DNA from: Flavobacteriia bacterium
Lineage (GTDB): Bacteria; Bacteroidota; Bacteroidia; Flavobacteriales; Schleiferiaceae
DNA length: 60,194 nucleotides
Assembly: GCA_013373425.1 (NCBI GenBank)
Contig: JABXHW010000020.1
Span: 1-60,194, forward strand
Direction of reading: 5' to 3'
A program made the translations under genes and the position numbers. The stretch's first letter is position 1, and every line of letters starts with the position of its first letter. The notes beneath the pieces were generated by a model. That model did no database searches. It saw only the letters and a list, made by a program, of their open reading frames with translations, and was not told where the DNA came from. Positions 17,663 to 27,427 of the stretch are shown in pieces.

Positions 17663-18418
17663 TTACTCTCCTCCTTCTGCGCTGTCATCCGTCTCTTCCT
17701 CTTTGTCATCTTCGAGTTCAGGACAATCCGCGACTAAACATTCTGTGCCGACAATGCGGCCTTCAAACCATTCTTCAGTGTACTTGGGCCTACCGTTTTC
17801 GTAGTACGTCCAAGTGCCTATTTTTTCACCTCGATTGAAATCTCCCGCCATGCGCATGTCGCCTTCCAAATCGAAGTAAACCGCTTCACCATGGCGTTCG
17901 TCATTTTCATATCGAACTACCGATTCTCTTTCTCCGTGTGCAAAAAAGACCGTTCTCGGACCTTCCATTACACCGTGCATCCAAGTGATGCGCTCTGCAA
18001 CTCGACCTGACGGGAAGAAAGTACGCTCAACGCCGTGCTTCTCGCCGTTCTCCCACTGGGTCTCTGTTACCAGATCACCTTGTGGACTATAGTAGCGCCA
18101 AGTACTGTCCCGCTTCTCATCTCTGAAAAGTCCCTCGGCCATTATTCGCCCGTTGGTCTCAAACATCGTGGCATAGCCAACTCCTGTCTCACCTCTATAT
18201 TGAATAACCGCCATGCGAGCTCCGTTCTCATGGAAATACATGAACTCTCCCACCGGAACGTCGTCCACAAATTGTCCACGGAATCGAACCTGATTACTAC
18301 CGTCGTATTTCTTTCTCCATTCCCCCTGCTTGCGACCTTGATCATCGATCTCGTTCGGTTGGGCCAAGGCAGAAATTGAGCTAAAAACGACTAAGAGAAA
18401 TACGGTTATCGATCTCAT
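17663..18418 (-). CDS. Exported MORN/YwqK-type repeat protein
   Basis: A 251-residue protein with a signal peptide (MRSITVFLLVVFSSISALAQ). The body consists of about eight repeats of roughly 22 residues built on YxxNGxxxxxxxxxxGxxxGxW, as in MORN and YwqK-like proteins (for example FHENGARMAVIQYRG and YYENGRPKYTEEWFEG). The last 20 residues are strongly acidic. Database entries often label this family 'antitoxin YwqK', but no toxin gene lies nearby and export argues against that role. The start at 18418 is supported by a consensus -7 box 19 bases upstream; an ATG ten codons further up would place the box inside the gene. Confidence 0.75.
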   Translation of the reverse strand: MRSITVFLLVVFSSISALAQPNEIDDQGRKQGEWRKKYDGSNQVRFRGQFVDDVPVGEFMYFHENGARMAVIQYRGETGVGYATMFETNGRIMAEGLFRDEKRDSTWRYYSPQGDLVTETQWENGEKHGVERTFFPSGRVAERITWMHGVMEGPRTVFFAHGERESVVRYENDERHGEAVYFDLEGDMRMAGDFNRGEKIGTWTYYENGRPKYTEEWFEGRIVGTECLVADCPELEDDKEEETDDSAEGGE

Positions 18419-18436
18419 TCCTTTCAAATAATTTTG

Positions 18437-18444
18437 CAAAGGTA
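18437..18444 (-). promoter_or_regulatory. -7 box TACCTTTG for the ywqK-like/mnmA/subtilase operon
   Basis: A perfect TAnnTTTG on the minus strand lies 18 bases before the ATG at 18418. At 19 bases further upstream is TTA instead of TTG. It sits in the 44-base gap after dnaE, so the operon can be transcribed independently of the polymerase gene. Confidence 0.6.
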
Positions 18445-18462
18445 ACACTATAGATTGTTCGT

Positions 18463-21400
18463 TTAATTCAGGCGGACGTGCAAGGCGTCGATGCTATTCA
18501 AACGGTCGAGAAGCTCTTTTGTGATTTCCACACGTTTGGTTCGGCTTGGCATCGATATCTGCAAGTTCTCCGTGGTGTCAGCCACCATAAAAGTGACCTT
18601 CTTCTTCCCAGGAGCGCTATTCAATGCCGCTTCTACCTCATCCATCAGGTATTCGTCAACATCGGCTAAACGAACCGAGATGTCAATCTTCTTGCTGAGC
18701 TCTTCAAGAATCTCCGATAACAACTTCACATCGAAGAAGTCGGTATTAATGCGTTCCACGACCTCTCCATCCTTTTCCCAGCTTCGTTTAGACACCTTCA
18801 CTTTTGCGTAGAGCATCTGATCTTTCACCAAGAAGTGTCGGAACCTCAAATAAGGCTCACCAAAGAGTCGGAACTCGTGTGACCCTCGCAAGTCCTCCAT
18901 CGTGAAGAACCCAAATCCCTTGCCATTCTTCGAAACGCGATGTTGAACATCCGTCACGATTCCGGCGATGTGAATTTCTCTACCCACCAAGTGCTCTTCA
19001 TTACTGAAAGCTTCAACAGGGTGCGTACAGAACGACTTGATTTCATATCTGAAGTCATCGAGCGGATGTGACGATAAATACATCCCGTTCACTTCTTTCT
19101 CTCGATTCAAGCGCTGCAATCGCGGCCATTGATCCACATCTGGCAATGGTGGCTCTGGAATCTGAACTTCAGAGGCCTCTCCAAAGAGTGATACCTGTGC
19201 TGAGTCTTCACTGGCTTTTACATTCTGGGCATATTTGATTGCCTTCTCAATGAAGGAACGACCGTCGCCTTCATCGGCAAAATAAATAGCTCTGTGCTCA
19301 TTTTCGAAACTGTCGAACGCCCCACCCAAGGCCAAGCTCTCAATGGTTTTGCGGTTCACAATGCGAAGATCCACACGCTTCAAGAAATCGAAAATGCCTT
19401 TGTACTGTCCGTTCTCCTTTCTGTCAGCTACGATATGATCGACAGCATTGCCTCCTACTCCTCTCATACCTCCCAAACCAAATCGAATATCTCCTTCGTC
19501 ATTCACGGTGAAGGTGTACTCGGATTCGTTCACATCAGGGAGTAGAACCGGAATCTGCATTCGTCGGCATTCCTCCATAAAGAAGGTCACCGACTTGATA
19601 TCATTCATATTATTGCTGAGTACCGAAGCCATGTACTCTGCTGGATAGTGCGCCTTGAGATAGGCGGTTTGATAGGCTACCCAAGCATAGCAAGTCGAGT
19701 GAGATTTATTGAATGCATAGGACGCAAAGGCCTCCCAGTCCTTCCAAATCTTATTGAGTTTGTCTTCATCATGACCGCGGGCTTTGCCACCGTCGATGAA
19801 CTTAGGCTTGAGCGTTTCAAGTAGAGCAAAGATCTTCTTACCCATCGCCTTACGCAGGGTATCGGCTTCACCTTTGGTAAATCCGGCCAACTTCTGCGAC
19901 AAGAGCATAACTTGCTCCTGGTAGACCGTAATACCGTAGGTTTCCTCTAGATACTCCTGCATATCATCGAGGTCGTACTCAATCTCTTCTAAGCCGTGCT
20001 TACGCTTTACGAAGGAAGGAATGTATTCGAGCGGACCCGGACGGTACAATGCGTTCATCGCAATCAAATCGGCAAAAACCGTAGGTTTCAAATCCTTGAG
20101 ATATTTCTGCATACCCGCGGATTCATACTGGAAGATACCCACCGTCTCACCGCGCTGGAACAACTCATAAGTCTTCCGATCGTCTAAAGGAATCGCCTCC
20201 ATATCCAACTCCACACCGTGGCGTTCCTTTACCATGGAAACGGCGTCCTTGATTAGAGTGAGCGTTTTCAATCCCAAGAAGTCCATCTTGAGGAGTCCCG
20301 CATTTTCCACCACCGAGTTATCGAACTGTGTGCACCACATGTTCGAATCTTTAGCTAGGGAAACGGGTACTAGATCGCGGATATCACTTGGGGTAATGAT
20401 GACCCCACAGGCATGAATACCTGTACTTCGAACCGACCCTTCAAGTACGTGCGCTTGGCGGAGCGTAATGCCTTCTGCATCCTCTTTTTGGTAGATGTCT
20501 ACCATCGACTTAGCCTTGTCGAAGTCTTCCCCTCTAAACTTGCCCTTCATGGTCTTCTCATCCATAGCAAAGAGCTTGGTCAGAGATGTGTCAGGCATAA
20601 GCTTGGTCAGACGATCCGCTACATCAAATGGCAAATCGAGTACACGAGCGGTATCCTTGATGGAGCTCTTCGCCGCCATCGTACCGTAGGTAATAATTTG
20701 CGCTACCTGACTGGATCCGTACTTGTCGATTACATACTGTATCACCTTATCTCGACCGCGATCATCAAAGTCGATATCGATATCGGGAAGGGACACACGC
20801 TCCGGATTGAGGAATCTCTCGAAAAGTAGGTCGTAGGCAATCGGATCGACATTCGTAATTCCGATACAGTAAGCTACCGCAGATCCCGCGGCCGAACCAC
20901 GGCCCGGACCTACACTTACTCCCATCTCTCGGGCTGCATTACAGAAATCCTGTACAATCAAGAAGTAACCGGGATAACCTGTATTGGCGATAGTTTCCAA
21001 CTCAAAATCGAGTCGCTCCCGAATCTCATCGGTGATAGTATCGTATCGCTTCTTCGCGCCTTCATAGGTAAGGTGACGAAGGAATGCGTTCTCTCCTCGT
21101 TTACCACCGTCTTCCAAATCTTGAGGATCTTGGAATTCATCTGGGATATCGAATGCAGGAAGAAGTACATCTCGAGCCAATTCAAACGGCTCAATTTTAT
21201 CGACAATTTCATTGGTCGTGCTAATGGCCTCAGGCAAATCAGCGAAGAGCTTTTTCATCTCTTCCTGCGACTTGAAATAGAATTCATCATTCGGAAATCC
21301 GAAACGGAAGCCACGACCTCTACCGATAGGTGTGGTCTTTTTCTCCCCCTCCTTCACACATAGGAGAATGTCGTGAGCCTCAGCATCTCCCTTGTCCAAA

Positions 21401-22848
21401 TAGTATGTATTGTTCGCCGCGAAGCACTTCACATTGTATTTCTTGGCAAAGCGAATTAGAGTTTCATTTACCCTATCCTCTTCTGGAAGGTTATGTCGAT
21501 TGAGCTCCACGTAAAAGTCATCACCGAACTGCTCATGCCACCAGCAGAAGGCTTCCTCTGCTTGCTTTTCACCTACATTGAGAATGAGTTGTGGAACTTC
21601 ACCCTGCAGACCACCAGTGGTTGCAATTACGTCCTCTTTATGACTGAGGATTAACTTCTTATCGATACGAGGAACATAGTAAAACCCATTGATGAATCCT
21701 TCAGAACTCATCTTCGCTAGGTTGAGATACCCCTTCTTATTCTTCGCAATTAGCGGAGTGAGGTATCCATCGTCCTTTCGACTTTTATCGAGATGATCCT
21801 TACAAACGTAAAACTCACATCCAACCACAGCCTTGATAGGCGCCTTTGAATACTCCTCGCCTTTCGCTTCAGCATCTGCTTTTTCTCCGGCAACACGCTT
21901 GTTGTAATCGCCAACTGCTTTCACGAAATGGAAGGCCCCCATCATGTTTCCAAGATCGGTCATGGCCACAGCCGGCATACCTAAATCGCCTGCGCGATTC
22001 ACCAAGCTCTTCACTTCAGATACTGCCTGGAGAATGGAATACTGAGTATGGTTATGAAGATGTGAGAACTTAACATCGCTGAGTTGCGAGAGGTTCTCCT
22101 CCAAATCCGCCTTTGAAAGCCCCGGATCGGCATCAGCTTTTTCGCCTTTGCGTATTTCTTCGCTTTGCTTCTTGAGGTTTCGATGCTTTAGTCCGATGGC
22201 CTTAATCACCGCCGGATTCGCCTCAACAAAAGCTTTTACTTGATGGTCATCGAAACCGAGTTCAGCCTTTTGGTATTCACCGAGACGAACAAGTTCAAGG
22301 AAGCATCGTGCGGTAGCCTCAACGTCGGCTGTGGCGTTGTGCGCCTCACCAAAAGGCTTTCCAAAGAGATGCTGATGCAGCTCGGTAAGCGTAGGCAGCT
22401 TGAACTTACCCCCACGTCCACCTGGAATCTTGCACATCTCTGCCGTGTGCTCGTTACAGGTATCCAGAACAGGTAGTTCCGTAATCGGACTTTCCACTCC
22501 AAGACGATAGAGCTCACATCCTACTACATTGATATCGAACCCGACATTCTGACCCACATTGAACTTTGAAGTGTTCAAGGTGCGCACGAAATGCTCCATA
22601 GCTTCTCTTAGAGGAACACCATCACGTTGCGCTAAAGCGGTTGAGATACCGTGAATCTGTTCCGACTCGAACGGGATGTCGAATCCATCCGGTTGAATGA
22701 GATATTCAACTTGCTCGATCAGTTCACCTTTTTCACCGTGGAGTTGCCAAGCGATTTGCACGACGCGTGGCCAATTGTCCGTATCGGTAATCGGCGCTTT
22801 AAAGTCTTTTGGCAAACCGGTGGTCTCAGTATCAAATACTAAAAACAT
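18463..22848 (-). CDS. dnaE: DNA polymerase III alpha subunit with fused N-terminal DEDDh exonuclease
   Basis: A 1461-residue replicative polymerase. Residues 1-195 are an epsilon-like proofreading exonuclease (FDTETTG with Asp6 and Glu8, Asp105 in VGFDINV, His170/Asp175 in HNATAD). The PHP domain starts near residue 261 (FSHLHNHTQYS). The polymerase core has the catalytic aspartates in PDIDIDFDD (688-696), followed by the helix-hairpin-helix and an OB-fold region towards the C-terminus (IHIAGIVTDVQHRVSKNGKGFGFFTMED). Length beyond the roughly 1160 residues of E. coli DnaE is explained by the fused exonuclease, an arrangement known in Bacteroidota. It stands first on its strand. Confidence 0.93.
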   Translation of the reverse strand: MFLVFDTETTGLPKDFKAPITDTDNWPRVVQIAWQLHGEKGELIEQVEYLIQPDGFDIPFESEQIHGISTALAQRDGVPLREAMEHFVRTLNTSKFNVGQNVGFDINVVGCELYRLGVESPITELPVLDTCNEHTAEMCKIPGGRGGKFKLPTLTELHQHLFGKPFGEAHNATADVEATARCFLELVRLGEYQKAELGFDDHQVKAFVEANPAVIKAIGLKHRNLKKQSEEIRKGEKADADPGLSKADLEENLSQLSDVKFSHLHNHTQYSILQAVSEVKSLVNRAGDLGMPAVAMTDLGNMMGAFHFVKAVGDYNKRVAGEKADAEAKGEEYSKAPIKAVVGCEFYVCKDHLDKSRKDDGYLTPLIAKNKKGYLNLAKMSSEGFINGFYYVPRIDKKLILSHKEDVIATTGGLQGEVPQLILNVGEKQAEEAFCWWHEQFGDDFYVELNRHNLPEEDRVNETLIRFAKKYNVKCFAANNTYYLDKGDAEAHDILLCVKEGEKKTTPIGRGRGFRFGFPNDEFYFKSQEEMKKLFADLPEAISTTNEIVDKIEPFELARDVLLPAFDIPDEFQDPQDLEDGGKRGENAFLRHLTYEGAKKRYDTITDEIRERLDFELETIANTGYPGYFLIVQDFCNAAREMGVSVGPGRGSAAGSAVAYCIGITNVDPIAYDLLFERFLNPERVSLPDIDIDFDDRGRDKVIQYVIDKYGSSQVAQIITYGTMAAKSSIKDTARVLDLPFDVADRLTKLMPDTSLTKLFAMDEKTMKGKFRGEDFDKAKSMVDIYQKEDAEGITLRQAHVLEGSVRSTGIHACGVIITPSDIRDLVPVSLAKDSNMWCTQFDNSVVENAGLLKMDFLGLKTLTLIKDAVSMVKERHGVELDMEAIPLDDRKTYELFQRGETVGIFQYESAGMQKYLKDLKPTVFADLIAMNALYRPGPLEYIPSFVKRKHGLEEIEYDLDDMQEYLEETYGITVYQEQVMLLSQKLAGFTKGEADTLRKAMGKKIFALLETLKPKFIDGGKARGHDEDKLNKIWKDWEAFASYAFNKSHSTCYAWVAYQTAYLKAHYPAEYMASVLSNNMNDIKSVTFFMEECRRMQIPVLLPDVNESEYTFTVNDEGDIRFGLGGMRGVGGNAVDHIVADRKENGQYKGIFDFLKRVDLRIVNRKTIESLALGGAFDSFENEHRAIYFADEGDGRSFIEKAIKYAQNVKASEDSAQVSLFGEASEVQIPEPPLPDVDQWPRLQRLNREKEVNGMYLSSHPLDDFRYEIKSFCTHPVEAFSNEEHLVGREIHIAGIVTDVQHRVSKNGKGFGFFTMEDLRGSHEFRLFGEPYLRFRHFLVKDQMLYAKVKVSKRSWEKDGEVVERINTDFFDVKLLSEILEELSKKIDISVRLADVDEYLMDEVEAALNSAPGKKKVTFMVADTTENLQISMPSRTKRVEITKELLDRLNSIDALHVRLN

Positions 22849-23066
22849 CTAACTATCAATGTATTGCAGAGAATATTCTAAACCTCAGAGGGAACTTTCA
22901 AGGTACGGAGAATGGGAGCCTCAGACAAGGTGTAGTTATCAACAAAATCCTTGCTGAAGAGGGTCGAATTGTGAATATAATTTCCCGAGTGAAACAATAA
23001 AATTTCAGTTCCAAACTGCGGAACATCCGATAAGTCGTCGCGTTAGTTATAGAAAGTCAAAAACAG

Positions 23067-23429
23067 ATGCGACTACTTACCACATTTGCCTTTATCATTA
23101 CTACACTCGCGATGAGTGCACAAGGGCAGTTGGATATTCGCATTCTCAACCTTGTGAACGATGACGAGTCCATTTCGATGGATTATGAAGAAGTGAGTTT
23201 CGAAACTTCAGCATTTGAAGATTTAAAATCCGGTTACGCTTCTCCCCCAACATTAGCGCTTCCGAAAAACCTCATCGTTTACATTTATCATCCACGCTTG
23301 GGCCTCATTCGGACGCATATTCGAGACCTTATGCGCCAGGGGCCCAGCATGTGGAGAGATAAGTACTTCCGCGTTCACCTTGACGGAACTCAAGTGGTCA
23401 AGCTCGAAGAAATCGTAATCCTCGATTAA
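23067..23429 (+). CDS. Small exported protein, unknown
   Basis: A 120-residue protein with a signal peptide (MRLLTTFAFIITTLAMSAQG). The mature part has no cysteine and no recognisable motif; short strands such as LIVYIYHP and FRVHLDG suggest a small beta domain, possibly a carboxypeptidase-regulatory-like fold. It lies 60 bases upstream of the four-cysteine gene cluster, on the same strand, and may be its first gene. Confidence 0.6.
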   Translation: MRLLTTFAFIITTLAMSAQGQLDIRILNLVNDDESISMDYEEVSFETSAFEDLKSGYASPPTLALPKNLIVYIYHPRLGLIRTHIRDLMRQGPSMWRDKYFRVHLDGTQVVKLEEIVILD

Positions 23430-23489
23430 TTTCAACCCATAGCTCACGCTACACGTCATTCTAGTATCTTGAATGAAATTTGTAGCGCA

Positions 23490-23936
23490 ATGAAGCTTCC
23501 CGTTCTCTTCATCATCATTTGTATTGGATTGACCTCATGTCGTCCGAATTTCGGCTTGCCCGTAGATGATCAAGTGGCTGTATCCGACATGCTTTGCGAG
23601 TGCGTTGAATCCATGGTTCCACATGAAAGTCCGTACGTCCTCGACGTATTTCAATTTGCGGTAGAACATCCCAATGAGGATGTAGATGAATTCATCGAAG
23701 AAAAAAGGGCTGAGCTTGATGGCGAAGCTCTCGAGACCTTCAACAAGGAATTGAGCTTCTTCTATGAAAACGACATCGATGAAATCTTTGCCGTTTGTGG
23801 AGAACCCATTCTCAATCAATATCCTGTCATCGATGAAATGGACGATGAAGTGTTGGTGAAAATGTTTCTCTACAACTTAGATGAAGGCTGCGAGCTGACA
23901 CACTTACTGATTGAAGTTTATCAAGCTCAAAATTGA
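23490..23936 (+). CDS. Four-cysteine secreted family, member 1 (lipoprotein)
   Basis: A 148-residue acidic protein. The lipoprotein signal MKLPVLFIIICIGLTSC fixes the start at 23490 rather than the ATG at 23469. The mature part has the pattern shared with the next three genes: CEC near the N-terminus (MLCECVES), a third Cys (AVCGE) and a fourth in a C-terminal helix (EGCELTHLLIEVY). Otherwise it is helical and rich in Glu and Asp. No known family was recognised. It is followed after six bases by member 2. Confidence 0.7.
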   Translation: MKLPVLFIIICIGLTSCRPNFGLPVDDQVAVSDMLCECVESMVPHESPYVLDVFQFAVEHPNEDVDEFIEEKRAELDGEALETFNKELSFFYENDIDEIFAVCGEPILNQYPVIDEMDDEVLVKMFLYNLDEGCELTHLLIEVYQAQN

Positions 23937-23942
23937 TTTGAC

Positions 23943-24398
23943 ATGATAAGAAGCAGACTACTCCATTGCATTTTGTTATTGTTGATTACAAGTACATCAG
24001 CTCTATCGCAGCCCGAAGGCTCCCACAAAAACGTTCTCTCCGCGGCTTGCGATTGCATTGGCGACGACCTTCACTCCTATATGTGGTATCTCGAAAACTA
24101 CTATCATACTATTGAAGAATTGGGCATTGAAGCTGCCAGTGAAGATAGAGTTACAGAGCTGATGTCTGCCGAAGACAAGGAGCGATACCTACAGCAGGAA
24201 GTTGATTTTTATAGTTACATCACAGATCAAGAGTTGGAGGATTGCATTCAAGCTCAGATAGTCGATGCAGACATGGATGCGTTCGATGAAATGGACTCTC
24301 CACGGGATTATATCAACATGGCTTCCTATCTTGAACTCCACGAGTGCCAAGCATTAGCACTTTACTTTAAAATTCTCGCCCATGAGGCTAATGAATAA
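23943..24398 (+). CDS. Four-cysteine secreted family, member 2
   Basis: A 151-residue exported protein with a signal peptide ending at about LSQPEG. It shows the family pattern: CDC (AACDCIGDD), Cys in ELEDCIQAQI and Cys in HECQALALYFKIL. Acidic and helical. Six bases follow member 1; its stop overlaps the preferred start of member 3 by eight bases, so the genes are translationally linked. Confidence 0.68.
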   Translation: MIRSRLLHCILLLLITSTSALSQPEGSHKNVLSAACDCIGDDLHSYMWYLENYYHTIEELGIEAASEDRVTELMSAEDKERYLQQEVDFYSYITDQELEDCIQAQIVDADMDAFDEMDSPRDYINMASYLELHECQALALYFKILAHEANE

Positions 24399-24885
24399 GA
24401 TTGCTCTACTCTTTTTACTTTCAAGTATCTCTCTCAATGCTCAAGAGGAATCTTTCGAGTATTACGTTACGCCATTCTGTGAATGCGGAAATGATGTTCT
24501 TGAGGAAAATAGTGAGGCCTTGGAAGCATTATATAATGCCTGGGTGGTTGATACTACATTGAGATACAACAAACCACTTCGAGGCAGCGCTTTGGACAGC
24601 ATTCTACATGCTGATTTGAGTGATTCAGAACTCGCGCAACTTCAAATTCAAGAAGAGGCATTGGCTAGAATGACAGAAGGAGACGAATTTGAAGCCTGCA
24701 TAATAGATAGGATGGAGTTAGATGATTTCGCACGTATTGAGGAAGTTCTACTTGAAATGGATTCCTTCAAATCGGTTCAAGAGTATCTTGATGAATTGGA
24801 CTGTGAAGCGACAGCACTCATGTTTAGAATAGTATTCGAACGCGTGCATTATGAAATGAATCGCCCTCCGAGGACAAATCGATAA
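24391..24885 (+). CDS. Four-cysteine secreted family, member 3
   Basis: A 164-residue exported protein; the signal peptide MNKIALLFLLSSISLNAQ favours the ATG at 24391 (another lies at 24382). Family pattern: CEC (PFCECGND), Cys in EFEACIIDRM, Cys in LDCEATALMFRIVFE. It is longer than its paralogues because of an insert after the CEC motif and a basic tail (RPPRTNR). Seven bases separate it from member 4. Confidence 0.68.
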   Translation: MNKIALLFLLSSISLNAQEESFEYYVTPFCECGNDVLEENSEALEALYNAWVVDTTLRYNKPLRGSALDSILHADLSDSELAQLQIQEEALARMTEGDEFEACIIDRMELDDFARIEEVLLEMDSFKSVQEYLDELDCEATALMFRIVFERVHYEMNRPPRTNR

Positions 24886-24892
24886 GTAAGCC

Positions 24893-25339
24893 ATGAAAAA
24901 ACTACTCTTAGCCACAACTCTAGCTCTGTTATCCACAGGCTTGTTCGCCCAAAACACAAAAGACGTTCACCGCGCTGCGGATGTACTTTGTGAATGTGTG
25001 GAATCCGAATTCAGCAAGTATTCCTTCTACTTGGAGTCCTTATATGAAGCCGTAAAATCAGGTAATTATGATTTCGACGATGAGAGTGTAATAGAAAACA
25101 TGAGCGAAGAAGACGCTCAGCGATTCATGGAGCAAAGCGAGGCTTTCGACGAATACATCAACAGCGACAAAACCGATGAATGCATCGAAAACAATCTGAC
25201 TGAATCCGAAATGGACGCACTCGACGAAATTATCGAAAGCGATGCTGGAGTTGAAAAGCTACTAAATTACCTAGAGGAAAAGGGCTGCGAATCGCTCGCC
25301 TTGTTCCTTAGAATCCTAAAGGAATCCGACGATCTGTAA
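24893..25339 (+). CDS. Four-cysteine secreted family, member 4
   Basis: A 148-residue exported protein with signal peptide MKKLLLATTLALLSTGLFAQ. It shows CEC (VLCECVESEF, nearly identical to member 1), Cys in KTDECIENNL and Cys in KGCESLALFLRILKE. Strongly acidic. It is last in the cluster and meets rimO head-on with only six bases between the stop codons. Confidence 0.7.
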   Translation: MKKLLLATTLALLSTGLFAQNTKDVHRAADVLCECVESEFSKYSFYLESLYEAVKSGNYDFDDESVIENMSEEDAQRFMEQSEAFDEYINSDKTDECIENNLTESEMDALDEIIESDAGVEKLLNYLEEKGCESLALFLRILKESDDL

Positions 25340-25345
25340 TCGAGC

Positions 25346-26653
25346 TTACTCGACCACCGTTCCTATTAAGTCAAAATCTGTCGCTTCGTTGATCTTCACC
25401 GTGGCAAAGTCGCCAACTCTCAAATAAGTGTCTTCAGTTGAGATAAGCACCTCATTGTCCACATCTGGAGAATCGAACTCGGTGCGCGCTACAAAGTGCT
25501 CGCCTTCCACTCGATCGACCAAAACACGGAAGGTTTTACCCACAAGCTCTTGGTTCTTCTGCCAGCTAATCTCTTGCTGAATCTCCATGATTTTATCGGC
25601 TCGGCGGCGCTTCTCTTCTTCTGGAACATCATCCTCAAGTGAATAAGCGTGCGTGTTCTCTTCGTGACTGTAAGTGAAGATACCTAGGCGCTCAAAACGC
25701 TGGTCTTTCACCCATTGCTTCATCACTTCATAATCTTCCTCAGTCTCGCCAGGATAACCCGCGATGAGCGTTGTACGAATAGCAATTCCAGGAACCTTTT
25801 CGCGCATCATATCAAGCAAACGATTGGTACGCTCCATGGTCGTTCCACGTCGCATACTCTTCAATACAGGATCAGCGATGTGCTGAAGTGGAATATCGAT
25901 GTAGTTACACACCTTAGGTTCTTCGCGAATGACATCTAGAACGTCCTCTGGGAATCCGGTAGGGAACATGTAGTGCAGACGAATCCATTCGATGCCTTCG
26001 ACCTTTACCAATTCTCTCAATAGATCCGCCAGTTTGCGCTCTTTGTAGAGATCGAGACCGTAATACGTCAAATCTTGAGCGATAAGGATAAGCTCCTTCA
26101 CTCCTTTGGCAGCCAACTTCTCAGCCGATGTCACCAAGTCCTCAATGGGCGTACTCTTGTGCCCACCACGCATAAGCGGAATCGCACAGAAGCTACACGG
26201 ACGATCACAACCTTCCGCAATTTTCAAATAAGCATAGTGCTGAGGAGTGGTAGTCAAACGTTCCCCTACGAGTTCACGCTTGTAATCGGCACCTAAAGCC
26301 TTGAGCAGTTTAGGAAGTTCGCGTGTTCCGAAGTACTGATCGACATTCGGAATCTCCTTCTCCAAATCTGGCTTATAACGCTCCGATAGACAGCCAGTAA
26401 CAAAAACCTTGTCTACAACCCCATCTTCCTTCTTCTGAACGAAATCCAGGATAGTTTCAACGCTTTCCTCTTTGGCATTATCGATGAAGCCACAGGTATT
26501 GATGACAATGATATTGCCTTCTTCCGCCTCGTGACGCACTTCCTTTCCATTGGCCTTCAACTGTCCCATCAAGACCTCCGAATCGTAAATATTCTTCGAA
26601 CAGCCGAGGGTTACTACGTTGATGACGTTCTTCTTTCTACTCTTTGTGCGCAT
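25346..26653 (-). CDS. rimO: Ribosomal protein S12 methylthiotransferase RimO
   Basis: A 435-residue radical SAM methylthiotransferase. The N-terminal UPF0004 domain has the three cluster cysteines (TLGCSKN, INTCGF, VTGCLSERY), the radical SAM core has CDRPCSFC, and a TRAM domain ends the protein. LGCSKNIYDSE is the RimO form rather than MiaB. It adds a methylthio group to an Asp of ribosomal protein S12. It follows the AMP nucleosidase gene by three bases in an operon with ftsY. Confidence 0.92.
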   Translation of the reverse strand: MRTKSRKKNVINVVTLGCSKNIYDSEVLMGQLKANGKEVRHEAEEGNIIVINTCGFIDNAKEESVETILDFVQKKEDGVVDKVFVTGCLSERYKPDLEKEIPNVDQYFGTRELPKLLKALGADYKRELVGERLTTTPQHYAYLKIAEGCDRPCSFCAIPLMRGGHKSTPIEDLVTSAEKLAAKGVKELILIAQDLTYYGLDLYKERKLADLLRELVKVEGIEWIRLHYMFPTGFPEDVLDVIREEPKVCNYIDIPLQHIADPVLKSMRRGTTMERTNRLLDMMREKVPGIAIRTTLIAGYPGETEEDYEVMKQWVKDQRFERLGIFTYSHEENTHAYSLEDDVPEEEKRRRADKIMEIQQEISWQKNQELVGKTFRVLVDRVEGEHFVARTEFDSPDVDNEVLISTEDTYLRVGDFATVKINEATDFDLIGTVVE

Positions 26654-26656
26654 AAA

Positions 26657-27427
26657 CTAAAACTTCAAGTGGCGTACGGACTGACCGTTTTCGCGAATCT
26701 CACGCAATGCCTCTTCTCCTATTTTTATGTGTAAGTCGACAAAATTGGCAGTTACCTTTTTGTCGCTTGCTTCTGTTTTCACTCCATCGGGAATCATTGG
26801 CTGATCGCTCACCAATAAAAGTGCTCCCGTAGGAATTTGATTCTTGAACCCCACCGAGAAGAGCGTTGCAGTTTCCATATCGATGGCCATCGCTCTCGTC
26901 TTCTTGAGGTACTTCTTAAACTTCTCGTCGTGTTCCCAAACTCTGCGGTTGGTCGTGTACACCGAACCGGTCCAATAATCGTGATTATGCTCACGCACCG
27001 TAGTACTCACCGCTCGCTGAAGGCTAAATGCCGGAAGACTTGGAACTTCTGGTGGGAAATAAGCTTCACTTGTTCCCTCGCCGCGGATAGCACCGATGGG
27101 TAGAATGAAGTCTCCAATCTTATTACGCTTCTTGAGTCCGCCGCACTTCCCCAAAAATAGGGCAGCCTTAGGCTCAATCGCTTTGAGCAAATCCATGATA
27201 GTCGCCGCATTTGGGCTCCCCATTCCGAAATTGATGATGGTCACACCAGCCGCCGAAGCATTGGGCATGGAACGATCTGTTCCCACTATCTCTACGCCGT
27301 GTTTCTCAGCAAACTTCTCCACATAGTTCGAGAAATTGGTGAGCAAGATGTACGGCTCAAAGTCTTCGAGTTCTCTACCGGTGTAACGCGGTAGCCAGTT
27401 GGCGGTTATTTCAGAATGTGATTTCAT
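26657..27427 (-). CDS. amn: AMP nucleosidase (short Bacteroidota form)
   Basis: A 256-residue nucleoside phosphorylase-fold protein. INFGMGSPNAATIMDLL, LGKCGGLKKRNKIGD and the DMETATLF segment form the base- and ribose-binding sites. It is of the short AMP nucleosidase type, which splits AMP into adenine and ribose 5-phosphate; it lacks the N-terminal domain of E. coli Amn. Its ATG shares one base with the ftsY stop (TAATG), and rimO follows, so the three are one transcription unit. Confidence 0.82.
   Translation of the reverse strand: MKSHSEITANWLPRYTGRELEDFEPYILLTNFSNYVEKFAEKHGVEIVGTDRSMPNASAAGVTIINFGMGSPNAATIMDLLKAIEPKAALFLGKCGGLKKRNKIGDFILPIGAIRGEGTSEAYFPPEVPSLPAFSLQRAVSTTVREHNHDYWTGSVYTTNRRVWEHDEKFKKYLKKTRAMAIDMETATLFSVGFKNQIPTGALLLVSDQPMIPDGVKTEASDKKVTANFVDLHIKIGEEALREIRENGQSVRHLKF

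Noticed and set aside
17663-18418. Toxin-antitoxin system suggested by the YwqK-like repeats
   Set aside because: The protein has a signal peptide and sits in a tRNA-modification operon; no toxin-like partner gene is adjacent.
20413-20829. Plus-strand frames of 60-140 codons within dnaE
   Set aside because: They are antisense shadows of a clearly coding polymerase gene, with no start signals or recognisable domains.
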